A DNA stretch of 64,000 nt from Chloranthus sessilifolius (taxonomy: Eukaryota; Streptophyta; Magnoliopsida; Chloranthales; Chloranthaceae), in contig CM037588.1 in the NCBI GenBank assembly GCA_021018995.1, positions 86,463,765 through 86,527,764 of the forward strand, in the 5' to 3' direction. Shown here piece after piece: positions 11,713 through 22,334 of the stretch; positions within the stretch are counted from its first letter, which is position 1; every line of letters starts with the position of its first letter. The position numbers were made by a program, and so were the translations under genes. The notes under the pieces were generated by a model that ran no database searches, was not told the origin of the DNA, and saw nothing but the letters and a program-made list of their open reading frames with translations.

Positions 11713-12934
11713 AGATCCACCTCGCCAGGGGCTGACCTCCGAAAAAATACAAAAGATCATAAAAATAGAAATAATACCAATTCCAAAAATATTGTCCTTT
11801 AAAATTCCCAATAAAATTAAAATCAATGTCGTGATACCCGTCCCATATGAAGCCAACCCCTTCCCTGTAGAAATACAAGAAGAGGTAGGAGTCACGAGTC
11901 TGGACGAGGAAGGCCAAACCGACGAGCTCCCTAATGAGCTCCTCAAATAATTTGCCGATTTTGAGCATGGCCCTACCCCGATTGTCGAAGAGACAGAGGA
12001 CATCAATTTGGGCACCAGAGAGGCCCCCAGAATCACCAAAATTGGAATGTCGCTGTCCCCTGAGGAGAGGAAAGGTATGATAGACTTCCTTCGGTCATAC
12101 CAAGACGTCTTCGCATGGTCGTATGAAGACATGCCTGGTTTTGATACCGATTTGGTTGAGCATGAGTTGCCACTCTACCCCGATGTTAGGCCGATGAAAC
12201 AAAGGCTGAGACGACTCTGACCCGAATGGATGTTGAAGGTGAAGGATGAGGTCATTAAACAGTATGACGCAGGTTTCCTCATGGTGTCCAAGTACCCGCA
12301 GTGGCTAGCCAATATCGTCCCCGTACCAAAGAAGGATGGAAAGGTTCAAATGTGTATCGACTTCCGAAATCTCAACAAGGCGAGCCCTAAGGATGATTTC
12401 CCACTACCACACATCGATATCTTGGTCGATAACACAGCTAAGCACGGGAAGCTCTCATTTATGGATGGATTCTCAGGATACAATCAGATAAAGATGGCAG
12501 AGGTTGATCGCGAGAAGACAGCGTTCATTACCCCCTGGGGAACCTTCTGCTACAAAGTAATGCCATTCGGGTTGAAGAATGCTGGGGCGACCTATCAAAG
12601 AGCAATGACGGCCCTGTTCCACGACATGATGCATCGAGAGATCAAAGTATACGTCGACGACATGATTACCAAATCGCCAGAAAGGGAGGACCACTTGATA
12701 AACCTACAGAAACTATTTGAGAGACTGAGAAAATACAGATTGCGGTTGAATCCCCATAAATGTGTGTTTGGCGCTATGTCCAAAAAGCTACTGGACTTTA
12801 TTGTCAGTAGGAGAGGGATCAAGGTCGATCCGACCAAGATCAAGGCCATCACTGAAATGCCACCACCATCTTCAGAGAAGGAAGTCAGAGGCTTTTTAGG
12901 CAGGATCCAGTACATCAGTCGATTCATCGCATAG
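11713..12934 (+). pseudogene. RT: Reverse transcriptase, A
   Basis: Copies element RNA into DNA. After a linker (VEIQEEVGVTSLDEE, HGPTPIVEETEDINLGT) with a stop near 11948, RT runs with VFAWSYEDMPG, PQWLANIVPVPKKDGK, DFRNLNKASPKDDFPLPHID, FMDGFSGYNQIKMAEVDREK and MPFGLKNAGATYQRAM. The catalytic box is YVDD at about 12649-12660 and the thumb-side motif is KVDPTKIKAI. Two in-frame stops break it: TGA at 12218-12220 (RRL-stop-PEW) and TAG at 12932-12934 (RFIA-stop-LTPI). Copy G has stops at both same positions. Otherwise all catalytic residues are present. Confidence 0.92.
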
Positions 12935-14284
12935 TTAACTCCGATATGCACACCATTCTTCAAGCTGCTGAGAAAGGACTCACCAGTTGAGTGGAATGAT
13001 GACTGTCAGGCTGCATTCAACAAGATTAAAGGTTATCTCCTGAAACCTCTGGTATTGGTACCACCCGTACCTGATAGACCCCTGATAATGTACTTGTTCA
13101 CGACTGAGTTTTCCATGGGCTGTGTGTTAGGACAGCATGATGAGACGGGAAGAAGAGAGCAGGCCATCTATTACCTAAGCAAGAAATTCACTGATTACGA
13201 GACGCACTATTCTCATCTAGAGAAAGCATGCCTGACGCTCGTTTGGGCTACTCAGAGACTTCGACACTACCTGTTATCCCAGGCTGTTCTACTTCTAGCA
13301 CGGATGGATTCGTTGAAGTACCTATTCGAGAAACCTGCTCTCACTGGTCGAACCGCATGTTGGAAACTACTCCTATCCGAGTTTGACATTACTTATGTCA
13401 CCCAGAAGTTGGTTAAGGGGCAAGCACTTGCCGATCATCTTGCTGAGAACCCTCTGCCGAACTATGAGCCTCTAAGGACCGAATTCCCCGATGAAGACAT
13501 TTTTTTCATGACCGACGAGGATACAGAGGAAACGGAGGAGCCCTGGGTAATGCACTTCGATGGGGCATCGCATGTTGAGGGCCAAGGAGTTGGCACCATT
13601 CTTATCTCACCAAAAGGATCCCATATACCCATCTTAATCAAATTGAACTTCTCATGCACCAACAATATGGCTGAGTATGAGGCCTGTACAGCTGGTTTAC
13701 AGGCGGCTCTTGATCTACATATAACTCACCTTAGGGTCTTTGGAGATTCACAGTTAATTATATGCCAAACCAACGGGGATTGGAAGACCAAGGATGAGAA
13801 ACTGATCCCATACCATGAACATCTGGAGGATCTGATAACTTGCTTTGAGGAAGTCACCTTCTCTTATGTGCCACGAGCAAGAAATCGGTTTGCTGATGCC
13901 CTGGCCACCCTGGCCTCTATGATTGAGATTCCATATGGAGTGGTGATGAAGCCAATCATGATAGAGCAGAGGAACGAACCGGCTTTCTGTCACCTGATCG
14001 AAGGACCTACGGAGATAGAGGATGAACCACCCTGGTTCTCAGACATCAAGAATTTCTTCGAGACCCGAACTGTCCAGGAAGGAACATCAAAGGTAGACAA
14101 ACACACCATCCAGCGATTGGCAACAAACTATATCATCTGCGGCGATCTCCTGTATAGACGGTCTCACGACAATATTCTGCTCCGATGCCTAACCCAGAAA
14201 GAAGTGATTGAGATCATGAAGGAGATTCATGAAGGGGTCTGCGGAGCCCACGTCAGTGTCACATTCTTGCTAAGAAAATTCTAA
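12935..14284 (+). pseudogene. RNH: RNase H and second RNase H, A
   Basis: The longest open block of the window, 409 codons from 13055. First comes the usual gypsy RNase H (CVLGQHDETGRREQAIYYLS, YSHLEKACLTLVWATQRLRHY), then a linker (DEDTEETEEPW), then a second RNase H of the 'archaeal-like' plant type. Its four carboxylates are visible in MHFDGASHVEG, NNMAEYEAC, VFGDSQLI and RNRFADAL. This dual arrangement defines the Tat lineage. After it the frame enters the integrase N-terminus (RRSHDNILLRCLTQKE, EIHEGVCGAH) and breaks at 14284 by a frameshift. The second domain is better preserved than the first, as expected if it took over RNA removal. Confidence 0.9.
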
Positions 14285-15281
14285 GGCAAGGATACTTTTG
14301 GACTACTTTGGAGACTGATTGCTGCAAGTACGTACAGAAGTGCTACAAATGCCAAGAGCACTCCAGCCTAATACACGCTCCGGCCATTGACTTGCATAGC
14401 ATGGCCACCCCTTGGCCGTTCGCCACCTGGGGTCTCGACGTCGTCGGCAAGATCAATCCTAAGGCTTCCAATAGACATCAATTCATCCTCGTCACTGTGG
14501 AATACTTTACAAAATGGGTAGAGGTGGCCTCCTATACGAGCATTAAAGCTAGCCATGTTGAGAAGTTCATCAAGAACAACATCATTTGCAGATTCGGCGT
14601 ACCCAAAGATATCATCACTGATAATGGCACTAATTTCGCTAATAGGCGCATCCGGGCCTTGTGTGAGCGGTTCAAGATCAAGCATCATCATTTATCCCTG
14701 TACAGGCCTCAGACAATGGAGCAATAGAGGCAGCCAACAAAACTCTGATCCGCATCCTGGAGAAGATGGTAGTTACTTACAGAGATTGGAGTGAGCAGTT
14801 ACCCTTCACACTTTGGGCCTATAGAACGTCTATCCGCACCGCAACAGGGGCAACACCATTCTCCCTTGTGTATGGGACCGAGGTCGTGCTACCCGTTGAG
14901 GTCGAGGTACCGTCACTTCATATCCTTTTAGAATCCCATCTACCTGAAGCTGAGAGGGAAAGAGCTCGTTTTGAATAGCTAGACTTGATTGACGAGAAAA
15001 GACTCCTAGCCTTATGCCACACTCAGGTCTATCAGAGGAGAATTGCACGTGCTTACAATAAGCGCGTCCGCGGTCGAGACCTGAAGATAGGAGACACTGT
15101 ACTGAAGAAAAATTGTCGGTCTCTCCACGCCGATCCGAGAGGGAAGTTTAGGCCAAATTGGGAAGGACCCTATGTCATCCGAGAAGTTCTGCCAGGATAC
15201 GCCGTTCACCTCGCCACCATGGACGGAGACCACTTTCCTGAGCCCATCAACGCTAGATACCTCCGTAAGTTCTACTCGTAG
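14285..15281 (+). pseudogene. IN: Integrase, A
   Basis: Inserts element DNA into the genome. The zinc-binding end continues with CCKYVQKCYKCQEHS. The catalytic core has D in WGLDVVGKI, D in DIITDNGTNF and E in the NGAIEAANKTLIR segment, the last in another frame because of a one-base loss near 14707. After LPFTLWAYRTSIRTATGATP and LVYGTEVVLPVEVEVPS a TAG at 14976-14978 interrupts (RFE-stop-LDLIDEKR); copy G has TAG at the same codon. The C-terminal GPY/F-type module reads PNWEGPYVIREVLPGYAVHLA and the protein ends NARYLRKFYS. No chromodomain is seen. Confidence 0.9.
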
Positions 15282-15564
15282 GTCTTGGGACAAGGTAAGT
15301 TTTGATAAAAGTAGATGTGTGACCGCTTAAGGGCTCCATAAAAGAGGCCATCATTTCAAAGTCAAGTGGCCAAAAAGAATATTCCCTAAAAACCTTTACC
15401 CCTTTTTTGCTACACACTTCGGGCCAACAACCATTTCTTTCATATACCCCACCCAAAATTCCAAAAAAGAAGAAGAAGAGAAGGGAGGAAAAATCCAAAC
15501 CAAAAGAAGAAGAAGAAGGCGCCCCCCAAAAAAAAACAACAACAAAGAAAAAGAGGGGTACCCG

Positions 15565-15602
<38 letters not shown>

Positions 15603-16397
15603 AAAATGATGACTGGGGCATAAAAGGCCTTTGGAAAGAAAGAGGAGTCACCCAATCTAGAAATCAGTCCAAACTTAGATTCAAATCCCCATAAAAACCC
15701 AACCTATTTGAACCCCAACCACATTACAACCCGGAAGAAAGCCCTCTTTAAGGTCCACAAGCGGTTATAACATCTACTACATTAGAACAAGCCGAGTTAA
15801 CAAACCGCACAGAACTTCATTCAGCCGGCTATGACGGAATCGACGCCCATGTCGTGGCTTTCTGGTTCTAAAAAAAAAAAAAAAGAAGAAGAAAATTAAT
15901 TTGAGTTCAAAGTAAGAAGGACGTGGTGAAAACCCGAAAGGCGCTCTGGTAAAAACAATGAACTCACGGACGGTGAAAACCGAAGGGCACTGGTAAGAGA
16001 GCGAACCCATGGACGTGGTGAAAACCCGAAAGGGCGCTACGGGTAAAAACAGGGATGACAGGCATGGCGAAAACCCGTCTTAGGCGCTATGAGCAAAAAT
16101 GTCAAGAAAAGAGAGATTAGGAGAAGGTCTGTCCCAGCCCGCCTATTTCAGTTTGGATCCCTTAAGCCTCTTCTCTCCTTTGATGGGCTACTCATGTTGG
16201 AAATTGGATCGGATCCCAATAAAGTATGTCATCTCTACCGCAGCATCTGACGCATGACCAAAGGGAAAGACAGAGGACTGCACCAATCCCAGGGCAGCTG
16301 ACCTTCCCATGTTTAACGGAAAAAACCTGTGCCTCACCAACAGGGTTCGACCATGCTCAAAATAGGACCCACTGGTTTGGCTTCATAAAAAAAAAAA
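15282..16397 (+). other. A 3' region with GNRA-type hairpin repeats
   Basis: Non-coding. A pure-A run of about 30 sits at 15570-15600. The block GCCGGCTATGACGGAAT at 15823 recurs in copy G at 63771. From about 15920 to 16085 lie roughly four units of 45-50 bp with the core GGTGAAAACCCGAAAGGGC; CCC-GAAA-GGG can form a stem closed by a GAAA (GNRA) tetraloop. Copy G repeats this after its own pol. Nothing else is recognised up to 16397. Confidence 0.7.
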
Positions 16398-17065
16398 CCT
16401 CACCCTGTGAGGAAGAAAATTCCAAAAAAGAAAATAGATTTCCCTTTCCCATAAAAAAACCTCACCCTGTGAGGAAGAAAATTCCAAAAGAGATAATAGA
16501 TTGCCCTTTCCCATAAAAAAACCTCACCCTGTGAGGAAGAAAATTCTAAAAAAGATAATAGATTTTCCTTTCCCATAAAAAAACCTCACCCTGTGAAGAA
16601 GAAAATTCCAAAAAAGATAATAGATTTCCCCATAAAAAACCTCACCCTGTGAGGAAGAAAATTCCAAAAAAGATAATAGATTTTCCTTTCCTATAAAAAA
16701 ACCTCACCCTGTGAGGAAGAAAATTCCAAAAAAGATAATAGATTTTCCTTTCCCATAAAAAAACCTCACCCTGTGAGGAAGAAAATTCCAAAAAAGATAA
16801 TAGATTTCCCTTTCCCATAAAAAACCTCACCCTGTGAGGAAGAAAATTCCAAAAAAGATAATAGATTTCCCTTTCCCATAAAAAACCTCACACTGCGGAG
16901 GAGAAAATTCCAAAAAAGATAATAGATTTCCCTTTCCCATAAAAAACCTCACACTGCAGAGGAGAAAATTCCAAAAAAGAAAATAGATTTCCCTTTTCCA
17001 TAAAAAGCCTCACACTGTGGAGGAGAAAATTCTAAAAACAAAAAAAAAGAAGAAGAAAATAGATT
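16398..17065 (+). repeat. 62-bp tandem hairpin repeats
   Basis: About eleven copies of a 62-bp unit, starting near 16398, 16460, 16522, 16584, 16640, 16702, 16764, 16825, 16886, 16948 and 17008. Each carries the perfect inverted repeat CCTCACCCTGTGAGG, an A-rich part and TTTCCCTTTCCCATA. The last three copies change to CCTCACACTG(C/T)(G/A)GAGG but keep paired CCTC/GAGG ends. Tandem arrays in the 3' untranslated region are known in Ogre-type elements, where they can seed new satellites. Confidence 0.9.
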
Positions 17066-18204
17066 CCCCTTATCCATAAAAAAGAAAAAGAGAAACCCCA
17101 CTAGGTGAAAAAAAGAAAAGAAAAAAATCCTCATAAAAAGTCTTACATTACAGAATTACAAAAAGAAAAACAAGAGCGCATGTATAGATTTCATTCCCTT
17201 TCTTTACAAGTGTTGCCCGCTGAGTGTTACGTCCCAAAAAGATAACGACATGACACACTTTCTATTTTGCTGCTTTCTTTACAACAAAAAAACAAAGCCC
17301 AAAATGTATATAGCTGTATATATATGAAAAAAAGAGAAGAAGAAAGAAAAGAAAAAAAAAAGAAAAAATAGGAAATATAGGCATCACAAAGCATTTCATC
17401 AAAAAGAAAAGAAAGAGGCAATAGCATCAAAAATTCGAAAGAAAAATAAGGGGAAGGTAATGGTTACCTTCAATGGGAGAGAAAAACAAATAGCGGCGGA
17501 GGATAAGAGCCTTTCAATCCACACCCGCGGCCGCCGGTAATAGAACTCAAGCCAAATAAAATGAAAAAACCCTAAGGGGTTGTCCCGGACTCAAGAAGAA
17601 AGGAGGGAGGAAGAGAGAATTTGAAAAGAGGGGCCCCTTTTGTGCTCGGGCTCTAGCAGTTTTGTAACTGCTAGATTTTAGACGGGCGTATATAATATAT
17701 ACGCCCGACCATTTTTCGCCAGATTTTGGTCAGGCGTATATATTATATACGCTCGACCAAAAATGGCAGTTTTTAAACTGCCTGACTTCCTTTTTCGATC
17801 ATAAGGCCCAACGGCCCCCTTGTATGCTATGGACCTCGATCCGGACCCCCTTCGAGGCCCACGTGTCGTCGGCCATGGTGCACGCATCCCCAAATGACCC
17901 TTCGAGTTTCCTTCGATTGGCCCAAAGGGACCGTGCTACAATTAACGGATCTAGATCCGTAGGCACCCACCTAATGCGCCCACAAAATAAAAAAAAAAAA
18001 AGAAAAAAAAAAAGAGAAAAAAATAATGAAAGAAAAAATATAATAAAAAAATACAACGCTGGTTCTCAAAAGATCGTCGCAACACTTGTTTGCCCCACTC
18101 CGAGAGCCGTGTTAAATCAATTCGGAATGATCGGGTTCACCCAAAAGCTCTCGAAACCCGTTTCAGGCAGGGACATTTTTGTACCTGACCCGGCAGGCAG
18201 GTAA
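17066..18204 (+). other. A distal 3' region, non-coding
   Basis: A-rich sequence to about 17460, then a unique stretch. Between 17650 and 17785 four inverted repeats stand in a row: CTAGCAGTT/AACTGCTAG, two LTR-type palindromes (17685-17705, 17733-17753), and GGCAGTTT/AAACTGCC. More A-rich sequence lies at 17990-18050. The match with anything Tat-like ends around 18204, where the inverted Athila-like fragment D starts. No polypurine tract or 3' LTR is found. Confidence 0.6.
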
Positions 18205-18364
18205 TTTTTCCCATGGGTGAGTTGTAGAGGATTAGGCAATAGAGAATAGAGAAGGGAGGAGGGGGCTCGAAAGTGCTTAGTGGAACTAGGGAAAAGAAGA
18301 GATGAAATGAAGAAACTAAAAAATCACAAGGTTTAAATGAAAGAACCCGTGCTTCACGCGGTTC

Positions 18365-18745
18365 TTGCCAGGTACTCACGATTCTATATTTTCTCGCGCA
18401 GTATGAATGCCACCTCGGGAGAAATATTTCTCCAGATACAAAAGAGTCTCGCGAGGGCACTTCACAGAGTTGAATCAGGGCCTCGCGAAGTATTGAACAT
18501 TGTAGGCTTCAGAGTTCTTTTTGCTCGCGAGGCTCTTGCATAGTACAACATGTGTGATTCCCAATTGGCGCGCAGCTCATTATCATGAAGAAGATGTAGC
18601 CTCGTGAGGATCCATCTTTTGTTTCCTTCAGGCAATTCACTCACGGGGATTTCACGAGGCAACATGGGGGGTCATTATACAACCCCGCGAGAAAGCTCAA
18701 AATTGACTCACGGCTATAAAATTTAGGCTTTTGAGCCTCGCGACA
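18365..18745 (-). promoter_or_regulatory. CTCGCGAG array, D internal promoter
   Basis: Several copies of the CTCGCGAG-type motif: near 18392 (CTCGCGCA), 18448 (CTCGCGAGG), 18481 (CCTCGCGAAG), 18524 (CTCGCGAGG), 18685 (CCCGCGAG), 18735 (CCTCGCGA), plus decayed forms with CTCACG. It stands about 500-850 bp after the end of integrase, as in C (26980-27420). On the minus strand a TTTAAA box near 18333 follows. Confidence 0.7.
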
Positions 18746-19214
18746 AGTCAAGATTCTTTCTTTCTCAGTGCTACACATCGGTCAGTGCATCCATACTGAC
18801 TTGCACCTAGCCATTGTGCATCAGCACCACTTTCCTCAAATTTAATCCATTTCATAATTATAATTTTATGCCCATCACCCACATATGCATAGCAAAAAAT
18901 AATTTAGAATGCTAAAGATTTTCAATTATATCAAATTCATGACATTTACAATGATAGCACCTCAACCACTCAACCAGAAATAGAACATGCATATCAACAT
19001 CAGGTCCAGGCACATCAAATTCAGATGACAACACATGCACATCACATCATAACTCACAACTCAAAACAAAATAGAACAAAACATGCAAATCAACACAATA
19101 AAAACACTACATGACAGATTTTTAAACAAAACAAAACACAAATTCAACAAATATAGTACACAGTGTATAGAGTTGTGGATCATTAAGCAGTGAGGGTTCA
19201 TGTAGGTGAATAGC

Positions 19215-20330
19215 CTAAGGAGGCTGCACTGAATTTTCTGTACAAAGTTTCAGCCTTTGACCATTCACTTTCATGATCTTTCCAGACATGAGATCTAAGA
19301 TGTCCACAGCACCAGGTGGGGAGGGATAGATGATAGTGTAAGGTCCATCCCATCTAGATTTTAACTTTCCTGGAAAGAATTTTAATTTGGAGTTGAAAAG
19401 CCAAACCTTGGTACCCGCATTGAAGTCCTTCCTCATAAGTTTCTTGTCAAAGAGTACCTTAGATTTCTCCTTATAAATTCTGGCATTTGCATAGGCTTCC
19501 AGTCTCAATTCATCAAGCTTCGACATTTGCAATTTATTGTGAGAACTAGTAGTAGTTAGATCAGAATTCAGTATTTTGATAGCCCAGTACGCTCTGTGTT
19601 CTAACTCCACTGGTAGGTGGCAAGCCTTGCCATAGACTAGCCTAAAAGGGGGCATACCAATAGGGGTCTTATAGACAGTCCTGTAAGCCCACAAAGCATC
19701 ATTCAATTTTTATGCGCAGTCTTTTCTATCTATCCTCACAGTCTTTTCCAAGATGTGTTTGATCTCCCTATTAGAAATTTTAACTTGCCCACTGGTCTAT
19801 GGGTGGTAGGGAGTTGCAATTCTGTGTGTAACAGAATACTTTTAAAGTAGATTCTCAAAAGACTTGTTACAGAAATAACTCCCCCCATCACTAATGATAG
19901 CTCTAGGGGTGTTAAATCTGAAAAAGATATTGTCCTTTAAAATTTTAAGGACAACTGTGTGGTCATTAGTTCTTGTGGCAATGGCTTCTACCCATTTAGA
20001 CACATAGTCCACTGCCACAAGTATAAAGTTGAAACCCATAGAAGGAGGAAAGGGGCTCATAAAATCAATGCCCCAGATGTAAAAAAGTTTTACCACAAGG
20101 ATGGGTTACAAGGGCATTAAATCTTTCTTGGAAATGCCTCCCAACCTTTGACATCTCTCACAGGCTTTATAATGTATGTGTGTATCTTTGAACAAAGAGG
20201 GCCAATAAAACCCACATTATAAAACTTTTGCAGCTATCTTTTTGCTACTAAAGTGACCTCCACAAGCTTGCTCATGGCACTTAAAAAGAATACTGTGGAA
20301 CTCACTTTCAGGCACACATCTCCTTACAAC
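19215..20330 (-). pseudogene. IN: Integrase, D
   Basis: Read leftwards from about 20330: zinc-binding end with CERCQRLGGISKKDLMP, core with D in [12 protein letters not shown] and D in [12 protein letters not shown], then a frame break near 19842 and a segment reading GQVKISNREIKHIL. The third catalytic residue should be glutamate in the QVE position; here it is lysine (GAA to AAA), so strand transfer is disabled. The C-terminal part (19706-19215) is open for 163 codons: [58 protein letters not shown] and VNGQRLKLC, all typical of Athila. Stops and frameshifts separate the pieces. Confidence 0.88.
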
Positions 20331-20621
20331 TTGATCTGCACGATGCTTATATAGGTATGGATCCTACCACAGAAAATGTTTGCCCTGAGAGAAAAACAGG
20401 TCTTTATCCATCTTGGACGAGTGAGGGGGGATCCTACCAATAGCAAGAAAATTTACAATATGTGCAAACCAGAGCACACTAGACTGCATAGCAAATAACT
20501 ACTCATCTGGGAACAATTTATTGACAGGTGCTACTGTACATTCTTTCAAAACAATTTTAGAGAGGTGGTCAGCCACCACATTTTGAACTCCTTTTTTATC
20601 CTCGATCTCAAGATCAAACTC

Positions 20622-21155
20622 CTATAATAGGAGGATCCATCTGATCAACCTTGGTTTGGCATCCTTCTTGGCCAACAGGTATTTCAGGGCTGAGTGATCA
20701 GTAAAAATAATAATTTTAGATCCAAACAAGTAGGGTCTAAACGTGTCCACAACAAACACCACAATAACCAACTCCTTCTTAGTGGTGGTGTAGTTGAGCT
20801 GAGCCTCAGCTAGTGTTTTGCTTGTATAATAAATCACTGCAGGCAGCTTATCTTTTCTCTGTCCTATGATAGCACATATGGCCAAGTCTGATGCATCATA
20901 CATCAATTCAAAAGGGAGTGAGTAATCTGGGGCCTGGATTACAGGAGCAGTGGTGAGGCACTTTTTTAAAACTTTAAAGGTCTCAAGGTACTCAGCAGAA
21001 AATTCAAATGGCACATCCTGACACAACAGGTGGCACAATGACTTAGCAATTTTACTGAAGTCCCTAATGAACCTCCTGTAAAATCCGACATGTCCTAAGA
21101 AGGATCTGATTTGCTTAACAGTCCTGGGTGGGGCTAGGTGTGAAATCAGGTTCAC
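20622..21155 (-). pseudogene. RNH: RNase H, D
   Basis: A 177-codon open piece covering the RT connection ([20 protein letters not shown]) and RNase H. Catalytic carboxylates are visible in [19 protein letters not shown] and [11 protein letters not shown]. It ends in [11 protein letters not shown] before a stop; the same line normally continues to integrase. A single RNase H only, which separates this element from A and B/G. Confidence 0.88.
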
Positions 21156-21999
21156 TTTAGCCTTGTCAACCTCTATTCATCTGTGAGAGACCACATAGCC
21201 TAACACAATTCCTTATGTCACCTTAAAGTTACTCTTTTCCCAGCTTAGGACCAAATTGGTCTCCTCATATTTTTGTAAAATCAGGTCCAGGTGACTCAAG
21301 CATTGGCTAAAGCTATCCCCATATACTGAAATATCATCCATGAAGATTTCCAGGAACTTGTCAATCATGTCAGAAAAAATTATAAAAATGCACCTCTAAA
21401 ATGTGGATGGGCATTGCACAGTCGAAAAGGCATTCTCTTATAAGCAAAGGTGCCAAAGGGATATGTGAAAGTAATTTTTTCTTGATCTTGAGGATACACA
21501 GGGATTTGGTTATACCCTGAGTATCCATCAGGAAAGCAATAAAATGCCTTCCCAGCAGCTTATCTAGAATTTGGTCTATGAAAGGGAGAGGGAAGTGGTA
21601 TTTCCTGGTCTTGGAGTTGAGTTTTCTGTAATCAATGCAAACTCTCCAGTCAATGGTGTCTCTGGCTGGCATCAACTCCCCAGAATTAGAATTAATAACT
21701 GTTATGCCTGACTTTTTGGGAACCTAGATAGGTGACTCCCACTCAAAATTTGAAATGAGGTAAATCACCCTGCATCCAACAGTTTTACTATCTCTTTCAA
21801 GTCCACCTCTTATATGTGAGGGTTAATGTTACTTTGCATCTCCCTTGAGGGTTTTGCACCCTCTTCCAAGTGAATTTTGTGTATTCAAACTGAGGCATCA
21901 ATGCCCCCTAGATCAGCAATTGTCCACCCCATTACCTTTGTATGCTTTTTGAGAACACATAGTAATTCCTTCTTCTACTCACTAGTGAGAGAGGAAGAG
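21156..21999 (-). pseudogene. RT: RT with protease end, D
   Basis: Athila-like reverse transcriptase broken by stops and frameshifts. Visible parts, in order, are VMGWTIADLGGIDASV, EEGAKPSREMQSNINPH, DWRVCIDYRKLNSKTRKYHF, a frameshifted middle (PFRLCNAHPHF), the catalytic FMDD in FLEIFMDDISVYGDSFSQ near 21330-21350, and SWEKSNFKVT. The N-terminal side is cut by LTR C at 21999. The catalytic box is intact although the reading frame is not. Confidence 0.85.
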
Positions 22000-22334
22000 T
22001 GTTATTCACTGAAAAGTATGACTTTTCACCTCTTAACCTAGCCCTTATTGGACCTTGAAGCTGACTAATAACTCTTGCTTAGCCTATTTTGTAGATTAGT
22101 AATGACTTATGCAGCTTAACACAAAGTCCATGCCTATAGTACCAAGAAGAGAGAATTCAAGCAAAAGATGACAGTTGAACCAGAGAGTGATAGAACACCA
22201 TGGTGGTACACACCATGTTGACTATTTTGCATGTCATAATGGACCAAGAAAGTCCAGCAGATGAAAGAAGTATAGAAGAGAGTGGAGGAAGCTGCAACAG
22301 AAGCAGCTGCATAGCAGCAGAAGAGCAAATGAGC

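Larger units (their letters stand above)
3049..18204 (+). mobile_element. Element A, Tat/Ogre-like gypsy
   Basis: A long Ty3/gypsy element in the order LTR, primer site, leader, gag, protease, G-patch, reverse transcriptase, RNase H, second RNase H, integrase, 3' region. The second RNase H placed between the normal one and integrase is a known mark of the plant Tat lineage. The long leader, proline-rich gag, break at the protease/RT border and tandem repeats after pol recall Ogre within it. The 5' LTR is complete. No 3' LTR starting TGTAGACACC follows pol; the element stops near 18204 against fragment D. The coding region has about eight frameshifts or stops but long open blocks remain, the best being 409 codons at 13055-14284. 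It is clearly better preserved than copy B/G. Confidence 0.88.
18205..21999 (-). mobile_element. Element D, Athila-like fragment
   Basis: Minus-strand part of an Athila-like gypsy element, read from 21999 down to 18205: protease/RT border, RT, RNase H, integrase, post-pol spacer, motif array and the beginning of an internal promoter. The right end is cut at 21999/22000, where LTR C inserted; the left end abuts element A's tail. Gag, second ORF and LTRs are absent. The post-pol spacer aligns with C's 26520-27000 in places (shared phrase TCATGAATTTGAT), so C and D are one family. Confidence 0.85.

Noticed and set aside
11545-12132. Minus-strand open frame of 195 codons opposite the RT start
   Set aside because: Antisense to clear RT coding sequence and without recognisable domain; G does not keep it open.
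15253-15655. Phenylalanine-rich minus-strand frames
   Set aside because: Caused by poly-A runs on the + strand.
16226-16516. Open frame running into the 62-bp repeats
   Set aside because: Repeat-driven, no homologous start in G.
17227-17430. Hydrophobic minus-strand frame resembling a membrane segment
   Set aside because: Complement of A-rich 3' region; no support.
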